A stretch of DNA of 64,000 nt from Euclidia mi (taxonomy: Eukaryota > Arthropoda > Insecta > Lepidoptera > Erebidae): the NCBI GenBank assembly GCA_944739405.2, contig OX123188.2:66359251-66423250 (forward strand), read 5' to 3'. Under the pieces are notes generated by a model. The model did not search any database, was not told where the DNA came from, and saw nothing but the letters and a program-made list of their open reading frames with translations. This document shows, in pieces, positions 10,945 to 21,069 of the stretch. Within the stretch, counting starts at the first letter, position 1. Every line of letters begins with the position of its first letter. Made by a program: the position numbers and the translations under genes.

Positions 10945-12055
10945 ATGATGAATGTGGAAAGTATGGAATTAACTGATATTACGGTAGATGATATAGAAAC
11001 AACCACTAGAAAAATGAAAAACTGGAAAGCAGCAGGAACAGATAAATTACACAATTTTTGGTACAAGATATTTCATGTTCTACATAGTATATTAGCGAGG
11101 AATATTTCTGATATTGTCACAGCTCAACAAAATATACCCAAATTTATTACAAAGGGAATCACGTACATGTTACCCAAAAGCAGCGACACTCTTAATCCAT
11201 CACAATATCGCCCGATCACATGTCTTCCAACCATTTATAAACTGATAACATCAATAATTACACAAAAAATTAACAAACATTTAGAATACAATAATATTAT
11301 GTCAGAAGAACAGAAAGGCTGTAGACGAGGACATCGAGGATGCAAGGCACAATTAGCTATAGACTCCATAGTTTTATAACACGCCCATAGCAACAAAAGA
11401 AACCTACATATTTCATTTATCGATTACAAAAAAGCTTTCGACAGTATACCACACTCATGGTTGATACGAGTACTTCAGATTTATAAAATAAATCCTATCA
11501 TAATTAGCTTCCTGAAGAATGCCATGACCGACTGGAGAACATCACTACACTTATCTAACGGTATAGATACGATCACCACGGACGAAATTAACATCGGCAA
11601 TGGTATTTTCCAGGGAGACTCTCTTAGTCCGCTATGGTTTTGTCTCGCTTTAAACCCACTATCTCATCTCCTCAATAGTACCACTATATAAATTAAACTC
11701 TAACACATTCATTACTCATCTAATGTATATGGATGATATCAAACTATTTGCTAGAACTAAAAAGTGCCTTAATCACCTTATACATAATACAACTCAATTC
11801 AGTAAAGATATTAATATGTCGTTTGGATTAGATAAATGCGGCACATTACACATTCAAAAAGGGAAAATAGTAAACAGTCAAAACAATACTACAGAGAGTA
11901 ACATGTTTACATCTATGCAACCATCAGATACATATAAATACTTAGGAATTCACCAATCCAATATCATTAACCACACCCAAATTAAAGAACAACTTGTATC
12001 AGAATATATCAAAAGGCTTAATCTAATATGTGAAAAGCAGTTACACTCTAAAAAT
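10945..12055 (+). pseudogene. Dong/R4-type reverse transcriptase (broken)
   Basis: The region encodes the RT of the Dong-like LINE. In order: ITVDDIETTTRKMKNWKAAG (motif 0/1), NPSQYRPITCLPTIYKLITS (motif 2), ISFIDYKKAFDSIPHSW with motif A Asp, IFQGDSLSPLWFCLALNPLS (motif B) and MYMDDIKLFA (motif C, catalytic YMDD). An in-frame TAA lies at 11,377-11,379. A frameshift between about 11,690 and 11,720 moves the reading frame before YMDD. The part after 12,055 is displaced by a SINE and resumes near 12,330. Catalytic residues are intact but the frame is not. Upstream (10,750-10,944) the same protein is readable with further stops. Confidence 0.8.
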
Positions 12056-12323
12056 CTTATTTATTTATTTATATTCTCACGCCTGTATCCCAGAAGGGGT
12101 AGGCAGAGGTGTAAATACTACACCCACATTTCGCCAGATTTATTTTAGTCCCACGTAATAGGAGGCGAGCCTATTGCTGTACCGGGCATATTACCAGACT
12201 CCGTGCTGCTACTGAGAATTTCCTAGCGGAAAAACCCAATAACACTTTGCCCGACTCAGGAATCGAACCCGAGACCTCCCAATCCCACGCGCACATTTAT
12301 GCCGCGAGACCAACGAGGCAGTC
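12056..12323 (-). mobile_element. SINE family A copy inserted in the Dong element
   Basis: The minus strand reads the tRNA-like head from about 12,322 (GACTGCCTCGTTGGTCTCGC), B-box GGTTCGATTCCTGAG near 12,260-12,280, and the family body with GCACGGAGTCTGG and GCCCGGTACAGCAATAGGCT. It ends CTGGGATACAGGCGTGAG plus an AAATA-rich tail near 12,056-12,070. The Dong frame is readable on both sides. The target-site duplication is unclear in the surrounding ATTTA-rich sequence. Confidence 0.75.
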
Positions 12324-12329
12324 ATTTAA

Positions 12330-13522
12330 AACAATTAACACATTTGCCATCCCGATATTAACATATTGATTTGGATTAATTAAATGGACGCGCACTGACA
12401 TAAGTCGATTAGAAATTAAAAAAATAACAACATTAACTAAACACAATTATGCTCACCCTAAAGCTGCAATAGAGAGAGTTTCAGTCAGTAGGCAACACTG
12501 TGGTAGAGGCTTAATCGATCTGACCATGTTGTGGGAAGGACAGATCCGAAAGTTAAGAGATTTTTTTTATGATAAAGCTAATAATAGTAAAATACATGCA
12601 TCCATTATAGAAATAGTAACTTCACTCCTTTAAACCTTACCAATAGAGACCTTAATTTTAAAACAATAGATGCTCTCAGAAATGAAAAATTATGTAGAGT
12701 GCGAACTAAAGAGTTACATGGTAGACATCTACACGATCTAGAGCAATCGCATGTAGACTCAGACAGTTCTAATAAGTGACTTAAATTAGGATCACTCTTT
12801 CCGGAAACTGAAGGATTTATGTTGGCAATACAGGATCAGGTAATCAATACTAGGAACTACAGTAAATTCATACTTCAAGACCCTAACACCCAAAATGATA
12901 AATGCAGAAAGTGTCATCGTGCGTCTGAAACCATCCAACATATTACCGGAGCCCGCCCTATCCTAGCTCAGACTGATTATACCCATAGGCACAATCAAAT
13001 CGCTAATATTGTTCACCAGAAGTTAGCCATCAAATATAAACTTATTACAAAACCTGTTCCATATTACCAATATACTCCAAAACCAGTGCTAGTAAGCATC
13101 AGTCACAAGATATACTTTGATAGAGCGATACTCACTGACAAAACTGTACATTACAATAGACCGGACATAACTGTGTTAAATAAACTAAACAAACTTGTAT
13201 ATTTAATAGATATAGCTGTACCCAATACCCATAATCTACAGAAGACAATTACTGAAAAATTCATAAATACACTGAATTAAAGGAAGGAATAACTAAAATT
13301 TGGCATATGGACAAGGTTTATATTGTGCCACTGGTGCTATCTAGCACAGGCGTCATACCCAAACACTTACATCACTATTTACGACAAATAGATCAACCCA
13401 CAAACCTCTACATCACAATGCAGAAAGCCGCTATACTCAACACTTGCCGGTTAGTGCGTAAGTTTTTGCAGGACGAACCTCTTCTATCAAGTAGAGCCCC
13501 AAATGAACTCCACTTGGTCTAG
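12330..13522 (+). pseudogene. Dong/R4-type C-terminal domain with zinc finger and RLE endonuclease
   Basis: After the SINE the element continues with NYAHPKAAIERVSVSRQHCG and GRGLIDLTMLWEGQIRKLRD, a conserved post-RT block of the R2/R4 group. In 12,819-13,280 a Cys/His cluster CRKCHRASETIQHITG is present, but the expected terminal Cys reads Arg. It is followed by RPDITVLNKLNKLVYLIDIA, the PD...D core of the restriction-like endonuclease that nicks target DNA. The C-terminal part (13,307-13,522) lies in another frame and ends at a TAG. Multiple stops between 12,400 and 12,800 make this non-functional. Confidence 0.78.
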
Positions 13523-13573
13523 ACCCGTGGTTTTTATAAGATACCGATATAATCGAGAAACACAAATGTAATG

Positions 13574-13592
13574 AATAATAATAATAATATTC
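13574..13592 (+). repeat. (TAA)n at the 3' end of the Dong element
   Basis: A short AATAATAATAATAATAT run follows the LINE ORF by about 50 bp. A matching TAA-rich stretch (AATAATAACAATAATAGG, 10,248-10,267) lies at the 5' side. Dong elements of silkworm are known to insert in TAA repeats, so this is the probable target sequence. Confidence 0.6.
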
Positions 13593-13689
13593 TACCACAT
13601 TCACACAACACCATCTAGTCCCAAACTAAGCAGAGCTATGGGTATGGGAGTACTATGGGTGCCAGATAATGGATAAACATACTTATATA

Positions 13690-13850
13690 CTTTTTTTTTG
13701 CAAATACATACATATTATACATAGAAACACCCAGACCAAGACAAACATCCATGTTCATGCACACAAATGTTTGACTTGTGTGGGAATCGAACCCGCAACC
13801 TTCGACTTAGCAGTCGCTTACACTCTCGCTGCGCCAACAGGTCGTCGAAT
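13690..13850 (-). mobile_element. tRNA-derived SINE (family C)
   Basis: Minus-strand head CGACCTGTTGGCGCAGCGAG with B-box GGTTCGATTCCCACA near 13,785-13,800, then a body with TTTGTGTGCATGAACATGG and CTTGGTCTGGGTGTTTC. The same head and body style (GTCTGGGTGTT) occurs at 53,207-53,430. It ends in an A-rich tail near 13,690 (T-run on the plus strand). Confidence 0.7.
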
Positions 13851-14429
13851 TCTTTGAAAATATTATTTTTATTACGAGGATGTAGATAAAAGGTTTTTGC
13901 AGAGACAGGTAGCTATCACCGAGCTCTGGATTATTCAAAGGAATTAATACGTTCGCAAAGGAACCGTGAGTAAACGTAGGTAAGATAAGGTCAACAACAA
14001 CCCAGCCTACTAGACGGCAGACGTAAGGCGAACACTTTCTGACAACATGTTAGACTTATACGTCTTACATTAGACCAATCCCAACACTAGTTATGAATTA
14101 TGACTTATCGCAAATTTGAACCGGCCAATTAGAATGCATTTTTGTAGCCCCCTTCGCCCCGCATACCTCACCGCTTTGACAGAATTGTTTGTTTGTAGAA
14201 ATGAAAACATTAGGTGTCTAGTAGGTTGGGTTGTCGTTAGATAAGGCAGTCAAAATATTCACGAGGACTTGGAATCCAATATTCGTGGTATCTAGTTAGC
14301 ATGATCGCTATCTCACAAAATACAACCTTAAGTGTATGGGGAAACTAATAAACATTTATGAACCTATGGTGATATACACAAACTTGTGTTTGTTATTACG
14401 TTTTTATTCGACACAATACTTTTTCTCTT
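13851..14429. other. Unassigned DNA
   Basis: No coding frame or repeat boundary is recognised between the SINE and the start of readable LINE homology. Confidence 0.4.
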
Positions 14430-16100
14430 TAAACAAGAGATAATGTCACTAAAAAACACCAATTCTGAAGGATATGATGAAATCAGTACTCGAATCATAA
14501 AAGCATGCGCTATTGAAATAATTGAAGTTCTTACGCATTTAATCAACCAATCGTTTTTACAAGGAACTTTCCCAGAAGCACTAAAGTTGGCAATTATTAA
14601 ACCTCTTTTTAAAAAGGGGATAAATGTGACATGAATAACTATCGGCCAATAACGCTTGTACCTGTCATATCCAAAATATATGAAAAGTGTATGCTTAAAA
14701 GATTGATTAGTTATTGCAATAAATTTAATATAATTAATAGAAATCAGTACGGCTTTCAAAAACATAAATCAACTACTTTAGCAATGTTTGCCTTGTTCAG
14801 AGCTATATTGACGGGCATCAATGAGAACAATTATACTACAGGCCTATTTTTTGATCTAACAAAAGCTTTTGATCTGGTTACGCACGACATCTTACTTGAA
14901 AAGCTTGAAAAACTAGGGATCAGGGGACTAGCACTACAATGGATATCCTCTTATCTAACTAATCGACAACAACGGGTTATTATTTCCAGATTAGATAAAA
15001 ATAGAGATATGTTGCAGTACATATCAGAATACACAGGGATCAAACACGGTGACCCACAAGGGAGCGTGTTAGGACCGGTTTTGTTTCTTCTTTATTTAAA
15101 TGACATAATTGACATAACGAATCACAAGTCTGTATTATTCGCAGATGATATTTCCATTATTGTGACATCAAATAAAAATAAATATAATATCCATAATCAT
15201 GAAACTGACATAAACAATACCATTGATAAACTTACTGACTGGCTCGACCTAAACAATTTGATAATTAATCTTGACAAATCATTTTATATTCAGTTTAATA
15301 AATCTAATAATAGTATATATGACTTTAAACTAAATATACCAAAGATAAAACGAGTAAGTCAAACAAAATTCCTAGGATTGATAATAGACGAAGACATGAA
15401 CTGGAAGGCACAGCTTGACAATGTATCTGGAAGAATAAATAAATTTGTTTATGCTCTAAAGCAAATTAGAAACATAACTAATATCAAAACAGCACTGATA
15501 TCTTACCATGCTTATATAGAATCAGTTCTACGCTATGGTCTTATTATGTAGGGCAATAGCACTGATATAAATAGAGGATTTGTGGCGCAAAAAAATGTAT
15601 TAGGGCTATGTACGGCATTAAGTCAGATCAATCTTGTCAACCAATATTCAAAAAAACTTGGTTTGTTATCGCTGCCATCGCTTTATATTTGTGAAATATG
15701 TGTCTTTGTACGTAAGCATAAACATTGTTTTGTAACGGCTAACGATGTAAACCCTCGAAACCGTCGAGATCCAAATCGACTGGTGATGTATGATATTCCC
15801 AGATCAACCAAATATAATAAGAGTTGCCTAGCTATGTGTGTTCGCATGTATAATAAAATACCTAGCTACATTAAACTCAGTAATATGCACTTGTTTAAAA
15901 CTAAATTACACGCATGGCTAGTTGAGCACAATTTTTATAGTGTTAAGGAATTTTTAGAGAAGAAATTTCAAAATGTTACGTGTTTGTTTGTCAGTAAATT
16001 TAATATTATTAATGCATGCTATAAAACCGTAGCAAAACATGTGATCTAAATGTATAATGTAACATCCTCGAATACCATGTTTTATGCAAATAAATATATG
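14430..16100 (+). mobile_element. 5'-truncated CR1/jockey-group LINE
   Basis: A plus-strand LINE fragment carries RT and C-terminal region but no endonuclease or ORF1. Readable homology begins near 14,440 (KNTNSEGYDEISTRIIK) and the ORF ends at 16,046-16,048. A short 3' UTR with AATAAA near 16,090 follows. It is related to, but clearly different from, the two longer LINEs at 31.0-35.7 kb and 47.3-51.5 kb. Confidence 0.75.
14440..16049 (+). pseudogene. LINE reverse transcriptase and C-terminal region (3 breaks at most)
   Basis: RT motifs occur in order: NNYRPITLVPVISKIYEK, GLFFDLTKAFDLVTHDIL (motif A Asp), KHGDPQGSVLGPVLFLLYLN (motif B) and VLFADDISII (motif C, FADD). The post-RT TKFLGLIIDEDMNWKAQ and MYNKIPSYIKLS blocks follow. 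A frameshift near 14,625 separates motif 1 from motif 2, and an in-frame TAG at 15,549-15,551 interrupts the region after YGLIM. Apart from these the frame is open over more than 500 codons, which implies a fairly young copy. It acts, when intact, in target-primed reverse transcription. Confidence 0.8.
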
Positions 16101-17029
16101 AGATGAGAAATAGTTATTCCGTATATACCAGATATGATAACACTCGCGCGCCGTCTACGTATAAGTTTAACTTCTGTTGGATTTTTACATTGTGGTACAG
16201 CGGATGACCTCACTAGTGTTGCCAACAACTAAATCAGATTTCCATCTGATCTGAATACTAAAACTACCATAAACCACTAAGAAATATTGTTCTTAACTAG
16301 ACACATGACATAAACACAGTTATGTCCACTAAGATTTTCTTACATTACATTTACGATCAGTCGAACACAAGTTATAAGTTCCCTTTTAAGTAACAATAAA
16401 TATAAATCATTTTTAAATAAATCAACGTACAAGTTATTTCAAAACAAAGGCTATTTTGAATTTGTTTGTAATTATCAGACGAATTAATTGTTCTTAACGT
16501 AGCAGTTTAAAGATTTATTTTCATTGTGTGCGTGTGCTTATTTATTTCTGCCACTTAAAATCACCAGTTTTAGCGGAAAATCTTCTAAGCTGGCAACACT
16601 GTAGCGTATGACGGGTTTGTGAGTAGGGGTGTGCTAAACTGCTACATCTAAATATTATGGCATAACGTAATAATATTTTTTATAGCAGGTTATGTTTGCA
16701 GCGCTAATATAAAAGGTAAATGTTTATGCATATCCATATACTTTCAATAAAATAGAAATCAGTAGTGTTAATACGGATAATATTTAGATAAAATTATGTA
16801 CCATTATATTCAAGAATATTAGGTGCGGTTATTTACGTAAGAAAGTACGGTTACATAACATGATTCCCGTTACGTTGGGTCTGGATCTTGCAAAAATTGC
16901 GATATTACCAGTACTATAATTTTGATTAAAAAGTAGAGTCGGTATGAAAATTGAAAGCCGGTATTACTAAAGTATTGTTCAATTTCTGAAATCATTGTCT
17001 TGTTTAATCTATATAAGTCACATTGTTAT
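16101..17029. other. Unassigned AT-rich DNA
   Basis: No gene or repeat recognised. The last four bases (TTAT, 17,026-17,029) are the left target-site duplication of the gypsy element that follows. Confidence 0.45.
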
Positions 17030-17481
17030 TGTTACGAGCTGGGGTTTGACGATAAATTATAACTCACTATGCCACTTAAACTGAACTTTATTTATACACA
17101 AACACTATACACACTTATTTACACAACTAGTAAAAACACACTTATTTCACACTTAATTCTCAACACTAATAAAAACACCACTAAACACTTCCGAATTACT
17201 TCCCTTCGCTTCTTGTTTATCGCTTCGATATTCAATTGTTACTGTCCTGACTCACGTGTCTGCCTGGTATTTATACCGGCCGGAACACATAACTAGACTT
17301 TTCAAGACGACTCACGAAATTTCTGGAAACGTGTAACGTGTTTCTAGATTTGCGTAATCGTTCTATTTACACCAACGCCATCTATTAGAGAATAGATGAA
17401 ACAGCCTTAAACAACCGATACATCTAATCTCATGTAGTTCTCCCATTCACTGATAGATGGCGTTATTTTCAATTCGTAACA
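17030..17481 (-). repeat. Gypsy element 3' LTR
   Basis: The 452-bp repeat begins TGTTACGAGCTGGGG and ends CAATTCGTAACA, with matching inverted TGTTACGA-like tips. It is about 98 % identical to 22,510-22,950. Relative to that copy it retains an extra TCACGAAATTTCTGGA-type segment of about 11 bp near 17,312-17,325. Confidence 0.9.
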
Positions 17482-17500
17482 CGGCCTCCCTCTTAAACGT
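17482..17500 (-). promoter_or_regulatory. Polypurine tract of gypsy element
   Basis: On the minus strand the bases just before the 3' LTR read AAGAGGGAGGCCG, purine-rich apart from the last few bases, as needed to prime plus-strand DNA synthesis. Confidence 0.6.
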
Positions 17501-18383
17501 GTTCGTCTCGAACATCGTTGGACTCATAGTAACGAGCCGACCGGTCCACATGAACTATCTTCGGTGCACCTCGCGACCCCTTCTGGATTCGATAGGTGAC
17601 GTCGTTCATCCTGGTAATTATGCGATATGGCCCGTCCCATCTGGCTTGTAACTTAGGCGATTTTTTTTTTTTGCTTCGTACTGGGTTATGAAGCCACACC
17701 AATGATCCCTCATCGAAGCCTTTGTTGTTCGCCTTCCGATCGTAGCGAGTCTTCATCTTCTCAGACATCTGTTGTCCTGACTCCCTGATGTGCTCATATA
17801 CATCGTTCATCTTGTTGCGTAGCTCGGTCGCGTAATCCGTTATATTGCGTGGAGATTCTGGTGGAATACCGGTGATTAAGTCTGCTGGTAAACGGAGTTC
17901 TCTTCCAAAATTGGCAAAAGCTGGTGTTATTCCTGTGGTTTCGTGAACCGCACTGCGATATGACAGGAGAAACGGTTGGATGTGCTTGTCCCAATCTCTT
18001 TGTTTGCTCTCCACGACCTTCGCCAGGTACCTTTCCAGTGATTGGTTAAACCGTTCAACCATGCCATCTGATTGCGGATGATAACCCGTGGTCCTGGTTT
18101 TATGTGCACCCATTACGCGACAAGTCTCCTTGAACACCTCAGATTCGAAGTTCCGGCCTTGATCACTGTGGATTTCCAAGGGCACCCCGAACCGACAAAA
18201 GACTTCATGCACCAGCTTATCGGCCACTGTGGTAGCTTCTTGATTTGGGATTGCAAACACTTCAGGCCACTTCGTGAAGTAATCGATCACAACCAAGAAG
18301 TATTTGTTTCCGAGCTGGCTCTCCGGAAATGGTCCAGCGACATCCAATGCTATGCGCTCCCATGGGGCTCCTAAATTGTACAC
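17493..18383 (-). CDS. Gypsy integrase (catalytic core and C-terminal domain)
   Basis: This 296-residue frame carries the integrase core with the DD35E triad: first Asp in WERIALDVAGPFPES, second in IHSDQGRNFESEVF, Glu in GYHPQSDGMVERFNQSLERY. All three are present. After the core come AVHETTGITPAFANFGRE and the C-terminal GPYRIITRMNDVTYRIQ block, a chromodomain-free end typical of many insect gypsy lineages. The frame's first Met is only where the frame reopens after a frameshift near 18,400-18,440, which separates it from the zinc-binding N-terminus encoded in the upstream ORF. It ends 12 bp from the LTR. Confidence 0.88.
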   Translation of the reverse strand: MYNLGAPWERIALDVAGPFPESQLGNKYFLVVIDYFTKWPEVFAIPNQEATTVADKLVHEVFCRFGVPLEIHSDQGRNFESEVFKETCRVMGAHKTRTTGYHPQSDGMVERFNQSLERYLAKVVESKQRDWDKHIQPFLLSYRSAVHETTGITPAFANFGRELRLPADLITGIPPESPRNITDYATELRNKMNDVYEHIRESGQQMSEKMKTRYDRKANNKGFDEGSLVWLHNPVRSKKKKSPKLQARWDGPYRIITRMNDVTYRIQKGSRGAPKIVHVDRSARYYESNDVRDEHV

Positions 18384-19566
18384 CTTTAATGCACCTCTGC
18401 TCCGAGTGTGTGGCTGTGAAGGGGTTCACAGCCGCATAACTTGTGCATTTGCGGCACCAATCCTCGACGTCATGCCGATAGTGGAGCCAATAAAACCGCT
18501 CTCGGATCTTAGTAAGCGTCTTCTTAACTCCCATGTGACCTCCCGAAGCACCATTGTGATAGAGCTGCAAGACTTCCGGTACCTTGGTTTTAGGCACTAC
18601 CATTTGCAAATGGCACTGGTTGCCGCGAGCGTTTTCCCATTTGCGGCACAGAACTCCATCCTGGACAACCAAGCTTTCCCACTGTGCCCAATAACTCTTG
18701 GTGATGGGGCTCATTGCTGAGATATCACTCCATTTGGGCCTAGGAGCGTCTGATTTCTTCCATTCAAGAATCGGCTGTATATCCTTGTCGTCTTGCTGAG
18801 CACTTCGCAAAGCTTCTTTCCATTCGTCGCTCAGATCCGTCTTCAACATCCTCACTAATGCTGCCTGCTTTGCTTCCTGTCGGGTACAGTTCTTGCACTG
18901 GTCGGGACACGGCCTACGCGATATCTGCGTTACCATGGGACTTGCCTTGCCTTGTTGTATTACAAAATCAAACTCTTGCAGTAGTTCAATCCATCTGGCT
19001 ACTTGTCCTTCTGGGTCCTTAAATTGAAGTAGCCATTTCAGCGCAGCGTGGTCGGTTCGCAGGTGGAATTTACGTCCCAACAAATATTTGTTGAAATGCT
19101 GCAAGGTCTTTACTACAGCCAAAAGTTCCCGCCGGGTGACGCAGTAGTTCCTTTCAGGTTTGGATAAGGCCTTGCTGAAGTATGCTATAACAACTTCTTG
19201 ATCACCCTTCCTCTGTGACAGCACGCCGCCAATTCCGGTGTTACTGGCATCTGTGTTAACTATGAATTCATGCTCATTGTCAGGGTAGCCTAGAATAGGT
19301 GCAGTACACAGATGTTCCTTGAGCTTCTGGAATGCAACGTCACAGCTCTCATTCCAACCAAACTGTACTCTGTCTTCGGTGAGCTTATGAAGAGGTCGAG
19401 CAATGTCAGCAAAGTTCTTCACAAACCGTCGATAGTAGGAGCATAATCCGAGGAATGCTCTGACCTGCGTCTTGTTCTCTGGAACTGGCCATTTCTTCAC
19501 GGCAATGATCTTATCCGGGTCGGTTTGAATACCGTTCTCAGAGACCACATGTCCTAGAAAGGTCAC
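18262..19566 (-). CDS. Gypsy RT thumb, RNase H and integrase zinc-binding region
   Basis: The frame opens with MTFLGHVVSENGIQTDPDKI, the conserved RT end, followed by VRAFLGLCSYYRRFVKNF. RNase H follows with FIVNTDASNTGIGGVLSQ (catalytic Asp), the RRELLAVV Glu and LRTDHAALKWL Asp. After a linker, the integrase H2C2 region reads HNGASGGHMGVKKTLTKIRE and WCRKCTSYA. The last 40 residues are out-of-frame translation after a frameshift near 18,430. Upstream, a frameshift in an A-run (about 19,600) separates it from the RT palm. The linker Cys-rich stretch CPDQCKNCTR is an oddity I cannot assign. Confidence 0.85.
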   Translation of the reverse strand: MTFLGHVVSENGIQTDPDKIIAVKKWPVPENKTQVRAFLGLCSYYRRFVKNFADIARPLHKLTEDRVQFGWNESCDVAFQKLKEHLCTAPILGYPDNEHEFIVNTDASNTGIGGVLSQRKGDQEVVIAYFSKALSKPERNYCVTRRELLAVVKTLQHFNKYLLGRKFHLRTDHAALKWLLQFKDPEGQVARWIELLQEFDFVIQQGKASPMVTQISRRPCPDQCKNCTRQEAKQAALVRMLKTDLSDEWKEALRSAQQDDKDIQPILEWKKSDAPRPKWSDISAMSPITKSYWAQWESLVVQDGVLCRKWENARGNQCHLQMVVPKTKVPEVLQLYHNGASGGHMGVKKTLTKIRERFYWLHYRHDVEDWCRKCTSYAAVNPFTATHSEQRCIKGVQFRSPMGAHSIGCRWTISGEPARKQILLGCDRLLHEVA

Positions 19567-20717
19567 TTGCCGTCTGAATAACGCGCATTTTTTGGACTCA
19601 GCTTCAAATTAGCTCCTCGTATCTTTGACAGCACTTGCTCCAAGTTTCGAAGGTGATCCTGGAAGGTGCGCCCCACGATGATGATGTCATCCAAGTAGAC
19701 CAGGCAGGCGTCTCCAATCAGTCCCATGAGCACTCGCTCCATCAGTCTCTCAAAAGTAGCCGGAGCGTTGCACAATCTAAAGGGCATGACGTTAAATTGC
19801 CATAATCCTTTGCCTGTGGAGAATGCCGTCTTCTCCTTGTCTTGGGGATCTATTTCCACCTGCCAGTAGCCACTTTTTAGGTCTAAGGTAGAAAACCACT
19901 TCATCCCCGTCAGCGTATTCAGTGTGTCATCGATCCTTGGCAGCGGATAGCTGTCCTTCTTCGTGATGTCATTTAATCGGCGGTAGTCTACACAGAAGTG
20001 CATGCTGCCATCTTTATTCTTAACTAGCACCACCGGAGAACACCACGGGCTGGACGAAGGCTCGATTACGACTTCGTTCACCATACCGTCGATCATAGCT
20101 TCCACTTCACGTTCCCGTGCTACTGGCACACGTCTTGGTCGCTGGCGAATCGGTGCTTCACTTCCCGTGTTTATTTTGTGCTGGACTAGTACTGTCTTCC
20201 CTATGTCGGCATCACTGGTCGAGAAAATATCGGTGAACCGGTTCAACATCTTCTTAGCCTTGGTCTTCTCTTCTTCTGACAGGGTACTTTGGCAGTCCTC
20301 CAAAAGTGAAGACACGTCAAATCGTGCAGCCTGAACCTTGGCGCTGGTAGGTTGCTCCTGACATCTACGCATTCAAGCCGCTCCTTCATAGGTACCCAAT
20401 TCCGTCCCTTTCTTGAGCAACACTTCCTTGTCACTTGCATTTAGTGCGCGTACTGATGAAACTTTGGTACCCCTTACCAAGGTTCGTGCAATCTTCCACG
20501 ATGCCTCTTTCTCTAGGCCTTCGATAAGTACGCAGCGGTTCCCTCGACCAGAACTCCCGGGTAAACAAACCGGTACAACCGTTTCCGACCGCGGTTGAGG
20601 CGTGACATTCTTCAGGCAGTACACTTTTCCTGAAGTTGCGCCTTCCATGAAGACTTCTTCCGAGCCACATTTCAACACTCCCTGGTTAACATCGATCTCG
20701 CAGCGATACTCCCGCAT
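19563..20717 (-). CDS. Gypsy reverse transcriptase with protease C-terminus (one in-frame stop)
   Basis: Two segments share one frame, 20,373-20,717 and 19,563-20,372, split by a TGA at 20,373-20,375. The first begins just after the protease flap region (MREYRCEIDVNQGVL). The second has RT motifs: SSPWCSPVVLVKNKDGSMHF, VDYRRLNDITKKDSYPLPRI, WFSTLDLKSGYWQVEIDPQD (motif A Asp), FNVMPFRLCNAPATFERLM (motif B) and CLVYLDDIIIVG (catalytic YLDD). Motif B has Arg where Gly is near-universal (MPFRLCNAPATF), probably inactivating. The final ten residues are out of frame after the A-run frameshift. Confidence 0.87.
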
Positions 20718-20722
20718 GAAGT

Positions 20723-21049
20723 CTAGGCCCAGGATGCAGTGTCCACTATATCGGCCACGATGACTTTGTGACGGTAAACTTTGTTGCCTAGCTTCAGATC
20801 CACCTCCATTTCACCTCGGACGGTTATGTGCTGACCGGTAGCTGTTCTTAGATTCACACATTCATTGTTCCTGAAGCAGCCCCGAAGAACCCGTCTTGCC
20901 AGATGGAAACCGACGACTGTCCGAGAAGCACCCGTGTCCAATGTCAGCTTGCATGGTGTTCTGTTAATTTCGCCTTCGATGATCAGGCTGTTCCCGTCAC
21001 ATGATTGCGAGATCGAGATACTTGGGGCTCTTCCATTACCAGCCAGCAA
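20723..21049 (-). CDS. Gypsy aspartic protease
   Basis: The frame carries CKLTLDTGASRTVVGFHLAR, the retropepsin active-site DTGA, and later KVIVADIVD, the hydrophobic strand before the ILG-type second motif. The expected continuation (ILGLDFM) is encoded in the next frame, so a frameshift near 20,725-20,735 breaks protease from RT. It follows gag closely: the gag frame ends at 21,070, so the protease is in a different frame from gag, as in elements that use ribosomal frameshifting between gag and pol. Confidence 0.85.
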   Translation of the reverse strand: MLAGNGRAPSISISQSCDGNSLIIEGEINRTPCKLTLDTGASRTVVGFHLARRVLRGCFRNNECVNLRTATGQHITVRGEMEVDLKLGNKVYRHKVIVADIVDTASWA

Positions 21050-21069
21050 CCGCCTCGCAGTCCTGGCTT

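Larger units (their letters stand above)
10263..13592 (+). mobile_element. Dong/R4-type LINE (RLE class), degenerate, with nested insertions
   Basis: A single LINE on the plus strand can be followed from IKFEALTLKHHVRKINLKPA (near 10,270) through RT (10,945-12,055) to a C-terminal Cys-rich and restriction-like endonuclease domain (to 13,522). RT motifs such as FIDYKKAFDSIPHSW, GIFQGDSLSPLWFCLALNPL and YMDDIKLFA are diagnostic of the R2-group Dong/R4 lineage. It is interrupted by a 195-bp insertion (10,519-10,713) and a SINE (12,056-12,323). Both ends touch TAA-rich DNA, the known preference of Dong. Stops and frameshifts show the copy is inactive. Confidence 0.8.

Noticed and set aside
17069..17296. 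75-codon frame inside the gypsy LTR
   Set aside because: It is LTR sequence, with the second LTR differing and no known protein motif.
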